From NCBI RefSeq assembly GCF_037414475.1, contig NZ_CP147913.1:744001-808000 (forward strand): DNA of 64,000 nt, written 5' to 3'. This document shows, one piece after another, positions 7,329 to 14,952 of this stretch; the stretch's first letter is position 1, and every line of letters starts with the position of its first letter. Made by a program: the position numbers and the translations under genes. A model generated the notes under the pieces. That model made no database searches. It was not told where the DNA came from and was given only the letters and a program-made list of their open reading frames with translations. Source of the DNA: Myxococcus stipitatus. GTDB lineage: Bacteria; Myxococcota; Myxococcia; Myxococcales; Myxococcaceae.

Positions 7329-8756
7329 ATGGCTCAGAAATCCAGATTCCGTCCCAGCGCTCGCCCCGCCGCGAAGAAGTCCTCCGCCCCGCCGCGAGGG
7401 AAGAAGCCCACGCTCTCCGAGAGGGAGCGCTCCACGCGACCGCTGCGCGAGGACCTGGTGCTGCAGGCCTGCCTGGAGGCCTACGCGCTGGTGCGCCATG
7501 AAGGGCGCCTGTCGGACCGGGCGCTGGACTTCACCTTGCGCCGCAAGGCCAACCTCTATTCATCGGAGCGCCGCGCCGTGGCCGAGCGCGTCTACGCCCT
7601 GCTCCGCCGCCAGCGCACGGTGGACTTCCTGCTGGGCCGCGCCCATCCCCGCTTCGACGCGCTGGACGCCACGCGCCAGGACGTGCTGCGGCTTGCCACC
7701 TCGCGCGTGCTCCACGGTGAGCCCCTGGCGGACGTGGCGCGCACGTCGTCGCTGGCGCCCTCGGACGTGTCCGCCCTGAACGCCCTGCCCCAGGCCGCCG
7801 CGGCGCTGGAGGCCCTGCCGGAGAAGAAGCGCTTCCCCATCGCCGCCTCGCTGCCGGACTTCCTCGCCGAGCGGTTCCTCGCGCTCTACGGCCCGGACGC
7901 CGCGCGCGCCGCCGAGGCGATGAACGAGCGCGCCCCGCTCACCGTCCGCGCCAACCTGCTCAAGGAGGACCGCGACGCGCTGGCCAAGCGGCTCGCCGCC
8001 GAGGAGGTCGAGTCCAAGGCCACACCCCTGTCCCCCATGGGCCTGCACCTGGAGACGCGCCTCAACGTCTTCTCGCTGACCAGCTTCCGCGAGGGCTTTG
8101 TCGAGATTCAGGACGAGGGCAGCCAGCTGCTCGGCATGCTGGTGGATGCGCCGCCCACGCGCGTGGTGGACGCGTGCGCCGGGGCGGGCGGCAAGACGCT
8201 CCAGTTGGCCGCGCAGATGAAGAACCGGGGCGACCTGCACGCGCTGGACATCGACGAGCGGCGCCTGGACGACTTGAAGAAGCGAGCGCGCCGGGCGGGT
8301 GTGCACAACGTGCGCGCGCAGCTCATCCCCGCGGAGGGCCCGGAGGTGGACTCGGCGCTGGAGGCGCTGGTGGGCAAGGCGGACCGGGTGCTGGTGGACG
8401 CGCCGTGCAGCGGCACGGGCACCTTCCGCCGCAAGCCGGACGCGCGCTATCGCCTGACGCCCCAGGACCTGGAGCAGCACGTGGCGCGGCAGAAGCTGCT
8501 GCTGGAGCGCTTCTCCCGCATGGTGAAGCCCGGCGGCCGGCTCATCTACGGCACGTGCAGCGTGCTGCGCGAGGAGAACGAGGCCGTCATCGAGGACTTC
8601 CTCTCGCGGCACCCTGAGTACACCGTGCGCCCGGTGGCGGAGCTGTTGGGCGCGGAGCTGGGGGCGAAGGTGGGACCGGGCCCGTACCTGCGGCTCGCAC
8701 CCCACAGCCACGGCACGGATGGCTTCTTCGGAGCCGTTCTCGTCCGGGCGAAGTAG
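7329..8756 (+). CDS. rsmB: 16S rRNA (cytosine-967 C5)-methyltransferase RsmB
   Basis: A 475-residue RsmB/Sun-family enzyme that methylates C967 of 16S rRNA using S-adenosylmethionine. The start at 7329 (MAQKSRFRPS) gives a short basic leader followed by a NusB-like helical domain (about 45-180) and the Rossmann methyltransferase domain. The AdoMet site is VDACAGAGGKT. The two functional cysteines are both present: Cys360 in DAPCSGTG (motif IV, product release) and Cys410 in YGTCS (motif VI, nucleophile). The basic, alanine-rich first 40 residues are longer than in E. coli. It is followed 23 bases later by the M61 peptidase gene. Recognition is confident; the exact C967 target is taken from the family and from the NusB-like fusion that separates RsmB from RsmF. 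Confidence 0.9.
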   Translation: MAQKSRFRPSARPAAKKSSAPPRGKKPTLSERERSTRPLREDLVLQACLEAYALVRHEGRLSDRALDFTLRRKANLYSSERRAVAERVYALLRRQRTVDFLLGRAHPRFDALDATRQDVLRLATSRVLHGEPLADVARTSSLAPSDVSALNALPQAAAALEALPEKKRFPIAASLPDFLAERFLALYGPDAARAAEAMNERAPLTVRANLLKEDRDALAKRLAAEEVESKATPLSPMGLHLETRLNVFSLTSFREGFVEIQDEGSQLLGMLVDAPPTRVVDACAGAGGKTLQLAAQMKNRGDLHALDIDERRLDDLKKRARRAGVHNVRAQLIPAEGPEVDSALEALVGKADRVLVDAPCSGTGTFRRKPDARYRLTPQDLEQHVARQKLLLERFSRMVKPGGRLIYGTCSVLREENEAVIEDFLSRHPEYTVRPVAELLGAELGAKVGPGPYLRLAPHSHGTDGFFGAVLVRAK

Positions 8757-8779
8757 CCTCCGGGGAGAAAGGCCCGGCC

Positions 8780-10555
8780 ATGTCCCACACCGTCCGTTAC
8801 CGCGTTTCGATGCCTCGGCCCCACACCCACCTGGTGGAGGTGGAGGCCTCGTTCCCTGGTGGCGCCGCCACCCTCGACGCGAGGATGCCGGTGTGGACAC
8901 CGGGCAGCTACCTGGTGCGCGAGTTCGCCCGCCACGTCCAGGATGTCTCGGCGGCGGCCCCGGACGGGACGGCGCTGCCGGTGCGGCGCATGGACAAGCA
9001 GACGTGGCGCGTTCACGCCGGGGGACAGGCCGTCACCCTGCGCTACCGCGTCTACGCCAACGAGCTGACGGTGCGCACCAGCCACGTGGACGGCACCCAC
9101 GCGTACCTCAATGGCGCCACCGTGTTCCTCTACACGGACGCCACGAGGGACGCGGAGCACCACGTCACGGTGGACGCGCCAAAGGGCTGGAGCACCTTCT
9201 GCGCGCTGGACTCGCGCGACGGAGCGTTCATCGCGCCGGACTATGACGCGCTGGTGGACAGCCCCTTCGAGGTGGGGCCCCACACCCCGCTGACCTTCAC
9301 GGTGGCGGGGGTGCCGCACGACATCGTCGTCTGGGGCGACAGCGTCGCGGACCCGGAGCGGCTGTGCGCCGACTTCCAGCGGCTGTGCGAGGTGCAGGCG
9401 CGGCTGTTCGGCGGGCTGCCCATGCGCCGCTACCTGTTCCTGCTGTACCTGACGGACAAGGGGCGCGGAGGACTGGAGCACCAGGCCAGCACCGCCCTGC
9501 TCTTCCCCCGCACGGCGCTGGCCACGAACCGGGGTTGGGAAGACCTGCTGACCCTGGCCGCGCACGAGTACTTCCACCTGTGGGTCGTCAAGCGGGTGAA
9601 GCCCCGGACGCTGGTGCCCTTCGACTACACGCAGGAGAACTACACCTCGCTGCTGTGGGCCTTCGAAGGCACGACCGCGTACTACGACAACCTCATCGTC
9701 CGGCGCTCGGGGCTGATGTCCGCGCAGCGCTACCTCACCCGGTTGGGAGAGACGCTCACCACGCTCCAGTCCACGCCGGGCCGGCGCACGCAGACGCTGC
9801 TCGAGGCGTCGATGGTGAGCTGGGTGAAGCACTACCGGCCGGATGAGAACTCCCCCAACAGTGCCATCTCCTACTACTTGAAGGGCGAGGTGGTGTCGGC
9901 GCTCCTGGACCTGGAGATTCGCCGGGCCACGCAGGACACACGGGGCCTGGACGACGTGCTGCGACTGTTGTGGGCGCGCCATGGCGACGGCTCGGGCGTG
10001 GACGAGGAAGGCGTGGAGGCCGCGGCGAGCGAGGTGGCCGGCGTGGACCTGAAGGCCTTCTTCGACCGGGCGCTGCGCACCACGGAGGAGTTGGACTACT
10101 CGGTGCTCTCTCACGTGGGGCTGGAGGCCAGCTTCCGGCCCCGCGAGTCCCCGGGAGACCGCGGGGGCACACCGCCCAAGAGCAGGACGGGCGAGGCGAA
10201 GCCCCGAGGGTGGCTGGGCATCACCCTCAAGGGAAGCGCCACGGTGGCCTCGGTGCTGGACGGCTCCCCGGCGCAGGACGCGGGCCTGTATGCCGAGGAC
10301 GACGTGGTGGCGCTGGACGGCTGGAAGGCGGACGGCAACGCGCTCGTGAGCCGGTGCGAGGACCGCAAGCCCGGGGACACGGTGCGCGTGACGGTGTTCC
10401 GCCGGGACAAGCTGATGGAGGTCCCCGTGGTGCTGGGGACGAAGCCCGCGGAGGCGGTGTGGCTCGCGCGCGTGGACAAGCCCACGGACGCGCAGAAGGC
10501 CGCCTACCAATCCTGGCTGGGAGCCCCCTGGGACGAGGCCCCTGGCGCGACGTAG
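8780..10555 (+). CDS. M61 family metallopeptidase (glycyl aminopeptidase-like) with PDZ domain
   Basis: A 591-residue peptidase of family M61. The N-terminal half is a beta-rich domain (to about residue 180). The gluzincin site follows: HEYFH at 262-266 supplies the two zinc histidines and the catalytic Glu263, and WAFEGTTAYY (about 293-302) carries the third zinc ligand, Glu296. The C-terminal region from about 470 is a PDZ domain (GWLGITLKG ... GSPAQDAGLYAEDDVVALDG). No signal peptide is visible, so it is probably cytoplasmic, as for several M61 enzymes. The family prefers N-terminal glycine or alanine substrates in the characterised Sphingomonas enzyme; specificity here is unknown. All catalytic residues are intact. 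It is followed 12 bases later by a membrane protein gene in the same direction. Confidence 0.9.
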   Translation: MSHTVRYRVSMPRPHTHLVEVEASFPGGAATLDARMPVWTPGSYLVREFARHVQDVSAAAPDGTALPVRRMDKQTWRVHAGGQAVTLRYRVYANELTVRTSHVDGTHAYLNGATVFLYTDATRDAEHHVTVDAPKGWSTFCALDSRDGAFIAPDYDALVDSPFEVGPHTPLTFTVAGVPHDIVVWGDSVADPERLCADFQRLCEVQARLFGGLPMRRYLFLLYLTDKGRGGLEHQASTALLFPRTALATNRGWEDLLTLAAHEYFHLWVVKRVKPRTLVPFDYTQENYTSLLWAFEGTTAYYDNLIVRRSGLMSAQRYLTRLGETLTTLQSTPGRRTQTLLEASMVSWVKHYRPDENSPNSAISYYLKGEVVSALLDLEIRRATQDTRGLDDVLRLLWARHGDGSGVDEEGVEAAASEVAGVDLKAFFDRALRTTEELDYSVLSHVGLEASFRPRESPGDRGGTPPKSRTGEAKPRGWLGITLKGSATVASVLDGSPAQDAGLYAEDDVVALDGWKADGNALVSRCEDRKPGDTVRVTVFRRDKLMEVPVVLGTKPAEAVWLARVDKPTDAQKAAYQSWLGAPWDEAPGAT

Positions 10556-10567
10556 GCTTTCGGGAGA

Positions 10568-12010
10568 ATGCCCTCTCCCGCCGCCATCATCTGTCAGACA
10601 CACCGCGGTGCCCTCGCCGGCTGGCGCTGCCTGGCCTGCCAGGCCTCGCTCTGTCCCGAGTGCGCGGAGGGCCAGCGCATCCAGACGGTGGAGCTGTTCA
10701 AGTGCGGCCTGTGCGGCGGGGACGCGGAGGTGCTGCGCATCCATCGCGGCGTGGTGCCACTGTCCCACCGGCTGAAGAGCGCCTGGCGTTATCCCTTCAC
10801 GCAGGCGGCCGCGCAGTTGCTGCTGGCGCTGGGCGCGTTCCTCGGGGTGATGAGCTGGATGTCGGAGATTGTCCCGGTGGTCATCCGGATGCCCGTCACC
10901 CTCCTCTACGCCGGGGCCTTCTGGGCCACCTTCTTCGGCCTCGTGAGGGAGTCGGCGCGGGGTGACACGTCGCTCGACATCCCGGAGTTCGCCGAGTTCG
11001 GAAGGGACATCCTCCTCCCCGCGCTGAGGGGGACGATGGTGTTCCTGGTCGCGAGCCTCCCCGCGCTCGTCTACGTCCTGGTCACCTACTCCGGCGTGAG
11101 CGCGTCCCTGGATGCCTTCTCGTGGTTCATCCGCTGGAACCTGCCACCGGCGCTGGCGCGCGACGCGCGGTTCTGGCTCCTGCTCTTGGCCGGCGCGGTG
11201 TGGCTGCCCATGGGACTCCTGCTCGCCGCGAGCCACCAGCCCGTGTGGCAGATGCTGAATCCGCGGATGGCGCTCCGCGTGATGCGGGGCCTGGGCTCCG
11301 ACTATCTGGTCGCCACCGCCGCGCTCGCGGGATTGGTGCCCGTGCATCTCGTGGCGCACCTCCTGGCCGCGGGGGTGCGGCTGGTGAAAGTCCCCTTCCT
11401 CCCCCACCTCGTGGCCGAATGCCTCACGCTGGTGGCGCCGCTGCTCGCCGCGCACGTGCTGGGCCTGTTGCTCTTCGTGCGAGGCGACCAGGTGGGCTAT
11501 GGCGAGCCGCGTGAGTACCTGGAGCCCGTGCTGGGAGGAACCCGGCCCGTGCGGGACGCACCTCCGCTCGTCGAACACATGGCGATGGGCACCACGGCCC
11601 ATGCCGCCGCCGACCAGGGCGCCGAGCGGGACGAGGCCCTCCTCGCGGCGCTCACCCAGCTGACCTCGGCGGTGGACACCCGCGACGTTCCGCGCGCGCT
11701 GTCGCTGTATACCGAGCTGGAGCAATTTCCCGCCGCACGTGTGCCCGCGGCGTTCCACTTGTTCATCGGACAGGCCGCGGCCGTGGAAGAGAACTTCCCA
11801 CTGGCGGTCACCGCGCTGGAGCGCGCCGCGGACGTCGCGCCGGATGCGGACACCGCGCCCCGGGCGCTGGTGCTGCTGGCGCGTGTGCTGGGCGAGCGCA
11901 TGAACGAAACAGCGCGCGCGGCGGAGGTGTATCGCTACGTGCAACACCGCTATCCGGAGACATCCGCCGCTCGCTTCGCGAGCAAGCACGCACGCTACGA
12001 GCCCGAGTGA
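10568..12010 (+). CDS. B-box-type zinc-finger membrane protein with C-terminal TPR region
   Basis: A 480-residue protein. Residues 9-50 carry a Cys/His cluster of the B-box kind (CQTHRG ... CLAC ... LCPEC) plus a further CGLCGG pair, enough to bind two zinc ions. From about residue 75 to 310 there are roughly six hydrophobic segments (for example LLLALGAFLGVMSW and LLLLAGAVWLPMGLLLA), resembling a DUF4013/Yip1-like membrane domain. The last 110 residues are helical and look like two or three TPR units (VPAAFHLFIGQAAAVEENF ... ALVLLARVLGERM), the last one ending near a YRYVQHRYPET pattern. It probably sits in the inner membrane with zinc and TPR domains in the cytoplasm as protein-binding modules. 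No enzyme motif is seen and the function is unknown. Confidence 0.75.
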   Translation: MPSPAAIICQTHRGALAGWRCLACQASLCPECAEGQRIQTVELFKCGLCGGDAEVLRIHRGVVPLSHRLKSAWRYPFTQAAAQLLLALGAFLGVMSWMSEIVPVVIRMPVTLLYAGAFWATFFGLVRESARGDTSLDIPEFAEFGRDILLPALRGTMVFLVASLPALVYVLVTYSGVSASLDAFSWFIRWNLPPALARDARFWLLLLAGAVWLPMGLLLAASHQPVWQMLNPRMALRVMRGLGSDYLVATAALAGLVPVHLVAHLLAAGVRLVKVPFLPHLVAECLTLVAPLLAAHVLGLLLFVRGDQVGYGEPREYLEPVLGGTRPVRDAPPLVEHMAMGTTAHAAADQGAERDEALLAALTQLTSAVDTRDVPRALSLYTELEQFPAARVPAAFHLFIGQAAAVEENFPLAVTALERAADVAPDADTAPRALVLLARVLGERMNETARAAEVYRYVQHRYPETSAARFASKHARYEPE

Positions 12011-12049
12011 GGCATTGCGGCGGCCAGACACCGTCCTCACCTTGGCCCC

Positions 12050-12442
12050 ATGCTTCGAACGCTTGGAGTCTGCTGGCTCATCGGTCTTGGCATGCTGACG
12101 GGTTGTGACGAGTCCCCTTCGGGAGCGCGTGCATTGGGGCCCGAAGCGGAGTGCGCGGCGACGCTGGCGGCTTTGCGCGTGGTGGTCCTCTCCACAGAAG
12201 GCGTGCGGGTGCGCGGCGCCACCGTCACCGCCACCAACCTCACGTCGAGCGTCAGCATCTCCGGCGTCACCGACTCGGACGGCGTCACCACTGCCATCAA
12301 TGAAACACTCGCCCCCAGCCCGGTGCGCGTGGTGGCCGTCTCCGGGGCCCGCGTGTCGCCCGCGTCCCGCGTCGACTGGGTGTGCGACACGTGCAACTGC
12401 GTCCCCGAGCCCTCGGAGCTGACGCTGGAGTTGGCCCCGTAG
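12050..12442 (+). CDS. Small lipoprotein with carboxypeptidase-regulatory-like domain
   Basis: A 130-residue lipoprotein. The signal peptide ends in LTGC (lipobox, Cys at about 20). The mature part contains a single Ig-like/transthyretin-like fold of the carboxypeptidase regulatory-like type: VRGATVTATN ... SGVTDSDGVTT is the usual signature of these domains. A cysteine cluster near the C-terminus (CDTCNC) may form a disulphide or metal site. It is preceded by 39 bases after the membrane-protein stop, so it may be the last gene of that run. Role unknown. Confidence 0.7.
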   Translation: MLRTLGVCWLIGLGMLTGCDESPSGARALGPEAECAATLAALRVVVLSTEGVRVRGATVTATNLTSSVSISGVTDSDGVTTAINETLAPSPVRVVAVSGARVSPASRVDWVCDTCNCVPEPSELTLELAP

Positions 12443-12723
12443 AACGTCGTCGGGCCCCCAACTTCCCAGGGTTGGCACGGATTTCCGCGCGAGAAAGCAA
12501 CGGGAGAGGTTGTCTTGGGACTGCCGGCTGCGGTACGGCTGAGACATGCGAGAGACCCGCATGTCCGCCCCCTTCCGCCTTGCCCTCGTCCTCGGAGCCT
12601 CCCACCAGTCGGGCGCTCTGAAGTGTACGGTGGCGGGGACGTGTCGTGGCGGGAGCCGCGTTCCCCCTTGGGGGGGTGTATCTCGGCGCTCTACCGTTCC
12701 GGTAGCTCCTCGGGTCCGCCAGC
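12443..12723 (+). other. Leader region of rnhB with an 8-bp hairpin
   Basis: This 281-base gap has no convincing gene. It holds a perfect inverted repeat GACATGCG (12543-12550) and CGCATGTC (12558-12565) with a 7-base loop, and a C5-TT-G7 tract near 12664-12677 that could also fold. A CTGAGA ... ACCC pattern recalls part of a TPP riboswitch, but the rest of that fold is absent. The promoter of rnhB is expected here; no clear -35/-10 pair was found. Confidence 0.35.
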
Positions 12724-13605
12724 ATGTCCAGCCATAGTCCGGAACAGTGGCTTCAGTGCTCGCTCGGAGAGCTGACCGAGCGTTTCGTCACCCAGGCGGA
12801 CCCCGTCCCCTCCGGCCTCCTGGAAGCGCTCGACGCGGACCCGCGCAGGGGCGCTCAATCGCTTGCCCGGCGTATCCGGGCCCGCCAGGAGCGCAACCGC
12901 TCCGAGGGCCAGCGCCTGCGCCACCTGCTGCGCTTCGAGATGGAGCTGTGGGAGCAGGGGCACACCCACGTGGCGGGCGTGGACGAGGCGGGCATGGCGC
13001 CGCTCGCAGGCCCCGTCGTCGCGGCCGCCGCCGTGTTGCCCAAGAGCTACCGGCTCAAGGGGCTGGACGACTCCAAGAAGGTGTTGGACGCGGAGAAGCG
13101 TGAGGCGCTGGCGGTCGCCATCAAACGCGACGCGGTGGCCTGGGCCGTGGGCCACGCGGAGGTGGAGGAGATCGACCGCATCAACATCTACCACGCGGGC
13201 CTGCTGGCCATGCGCCGCGCGGTGGAGGGCCTGGGGCTGAAGCCAGACTTCGTGCTGGTGGACGCGCGCACCATCCCCGAGTGCCCCGCGCCCCAACGCG
13301 GCATCATCAAGGGCGACTCGCTCTCCATGAGCATCGCGGCGGCCTCCATCCTCGCGAAGACGACGCGGGACAGGCTGATGGGAGAGCTGGACTCGCGCTA
13401 CCCGGGCTACGGGCTGGCCGAGCACAAGGGCTACCCGACTCCGCGCCACATCCAGGCGCTGAGAGACAAGGGCGTGCTGCCCATCCACCGCCGCAGCTTC
13501 GGCCCCGTGCGAGAGGCGCTGGGGCTCCTGGCGCCCGCGGTCCCCGCGCCCGCGCAGGCGGAGTTGTTCGCCATCGAGCCCGCCCCCGTGAGGAGGAGGC
13601 CATGA
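12724..13605 (+). CDS. rnhB: Ribonuclease HII with altered GRG motif
   Basis: A 293-residue RNase HII, which nicks the RNA strand at ribonucleotides in DNA. It is longer than usual (about 200-230) because of an 85-residue N-terminal helical extension. Conserved blocks are VDEAG (86-90, with acidic ligands Asp87 and Glu88), [27 protein letters not shown] and HKGYPT. The motif after DEAG normally reads GRGPLAGP, in which Gly-Arg-Gly helps recognise the ribonucleotide junction. Here it is GMAPLAGP, with Met91 and Ala92 in place of Arg-Gly. The extension and this change suggest altered substrate recognition, or a lineage-specific variant. The stop codon overlaps the start of the DUF2325 gene. Confidence 0.92.
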   Translation: MSSHSPEQWLQCSLGELTERFVTQADPVPSGLLEALDADPRRGAQSLARRIRARQERNRSEGQRLRHLLRFEMELWEQGHTHVAGVDEAGMAPLAGPVVAAAAVLPKSYRLKGLDDSKKVLDAEKREALAVAIKRDAVAWAVGHAEVEEIDRINIYHAGLLAMRRAVEGLGLKPDFVLVDARTIPECPAPQRGIIKGDSLSMSIAAASILAKTTRDRLMGELDSRYPGYGLAEHKGYPTPRHIQALRDKGVLPIHRRSFGPVREALGLLAPAVPAPAQAELFAIEPAPVRRRP

Positions 13606-14237
13606 GCTCGGACCGGGACATCGACGGGTGGCTGTCGGACCGGGGCATCACCCTGACCGAGGCGCGGCAGCGCGCGCGCGCGGTGCTCGAGGACGCGGGC
13701 CTCACGCGCCCTGGCAAATTGCGCATGAGCGAGCCGAAGCTGCTCAAGGCGGCGGAGGTGCTCGACGGGCGCTTCTTCCCCGTCTGCGCGGACGGCGCGT
13801 GCCTCAAGGTGGCGCAGGCCAGCGGACGCGAGCCCCTGCGGGTGGAGCCGCGCAGCCACTGCGCGCGGTGCGGAGGCTCGGCCAACCACCGCGCGGAGGT
13901 GGCGTTCGTGGAGAGCTGCCGCCGCCACGACGTGCGCCGGGTGGTGGTGGTGGGAGGCTCCCCCGCGGTGCGCGAGGAGCTGGAGGCGAAGCTGGCGCGC
14001 CACATCGACCTGCGCATGGTGGATGGCACGGAGCGGCGCACGGCGGACCGGGCGCGAAGCGACCTGGACTGGGCGGACCTGGTGCTGGTGTGGGGCGCCA
14101 CGGAGCTGCACCACAAGGTGAGCGGGCACTACACCCACGGCGGTCCGGCCTACAGCCACAAGGTGGTCCACGTGGTGCGCCGGGGCGTCGCGGCGCTGCT
14201 CGAGGAAGGGATGACCCACCTGGAGCGCTCGCGCTGA
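13602..14237 (+). CDS. DUF2325 domain protein with zinc-binding region
   Basis: A 211-residue protein. The ATG at 13602 overlaps the rnhB stop (ATGA), so the two are translationally coupled. The first half is helical and then holds cysteines at [12 protein letters not shown] and HCARCGG, a likely zinc site. The second half fits DUF2325: [15 protein letters not shown], a variable middle, then [20 protein letters not shown] and a histidine-rich end. That fold looks like a small Rossmann-like domain that senses or binds a ligand. Function is unknown; linkage to RNase HII hints at a nucleic-acid role but is only contextual. Confidence 0.75.
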   Translation: MSSDRDIDGWLSDRGITLTEARQRARAVLEDAGLTRPGKLRMSEPKLLKAAEVLDGRFFPVCADGACLKVAQASGREPLRVEPRSHCARCGGSANHRAEVAFVESCRRHDVRRVVVVGGSPAVREELEAKLARHIDLRMVDGTERRTADRARSDLDWADLVLVWGATELHHKVSGHYTHGGPAYSHKVVHVVRRGVAALLEEGMTHLERSR

Positions 14238-14298
14238 GCCGAGGACAGAACCCCACGCCGGCCTTGCTCCGGCGGGGGCTGGCGGTCAGGCTTTCCGC

Positions 14299-14928
14299 AT
14301 GAAGACCGAGCTCATCCTGCTGCGGCACGGCGAGACGGAGTGGAACGCCCTGGGGCTCCTCCAGGGCCACCTCGACAGTCCGCTCAGCACCGAGGGCCTG
14401 CGACAGGCGGACGCGCTCGCCGCGCGCCTGTCCACCCTGTCCTTCAGCGCGCTGTACAGCAGCGACCTGGGCCGCGCCCTCGAGACGGCCCGGCGCATCG
14501 CCACTCGCACGGGCCACGAGGTCCACCCGGACGCCCGGCTGCGGGAGCGCGGCCTGGGCCTCCTCGAGGGACTCACCCGCGAGGAGGCTCGCCAGCGCCA
14601 CCCCGAGATTTTCGGCGAGTACGCCACCAACGCCCCGGACTACGTCGTGCCCGGAGGCGAGAGCTCCGCCCAGCGCCTGAGCCACGCGGTGCAGTGCCTG
14701 GGCGACGTGGGCAAGCGTCACCCGGGTGAGCGCGTGGTGGTCGTCACCCACGGCGGAGTGCTGAGCAGCTTCTTCCGCCACAGCCTGGGGATTCCCCCCA
14801 ACACGCCGCGCGCGTTCAGCGTCCGCAACGCCTGCTGGAACCAGTTCGACTACCACCAGGGCGCCTTCACCCTGGTGACGTGGGGCGACCTCACCCACCT
14901 GCGCGCCACCAGCCGCGACGACCCCTGA
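14299..14928 (+). CDS. Histidine phosphatase family protein (phosphoglycerate mutase-like)
   Basis: A 209-residue member of the histidine phosphatase superfamily. The catalytic LLRHGETEWN motif is at residues 6-15 with His9 as phosphate acceptor and Arg8 as binding residue, SDLGRALETA provides the second arginine, the catalytic acid Glu lies in RERGLGLLEG, and the second catalytic histidine is in VVVTHGGVL near residue 151. Length and motifs match broad-specificity phosphatases of the GpmB/CobC type rather than a true cofactor-dependent glycolytic mutase. No cobalamin genes are nearby, so CobC is unlikely. It faces the alpha-oxoamine synthase gene with only 24 bases between the stops. Confidence 0.85.
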   Translation: MKTELILLRHGETEWNALGLLQGHLDSPLSTEGLRQADALAARLSTLSFSALYSSDLGRALETARRIATRTGHEVHPDARLRERGLGLLEGLTREEARQRHPEIFGEYATNAPDYVVPGGESSAQRLSHAVQCLGDVGKRHPGERVVVVTHGGVLSSFFRHSLGIPPNTPRAFSVRNACWNQFDYHQGAFTLVTWGDLTHLRATSRDDP

Positions 14929-14952
14929 CCTCCCGGGCCGAAAGGCTCTGCC

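Noticed and set aside
8546-12562. Very long minus-strand open frame (over 1300 codons) opposite the M61, zinc-finger and lipoprotein genes
   Set aside because: It is a chance frame in high-GC DNA; the plus-strand genes have clear domains and the minus frame is His/Arg/Gly-rich with no recognisable motif.
12500-12570. TPP-riboswitch-like CTGAGA and ACCC motif upstream of rnhB
   Set aside because: The second half of the TPP fold (CTGATCTGGATAATGCCAGC-like segment) is missing and rnhB is not a thiamine gene.
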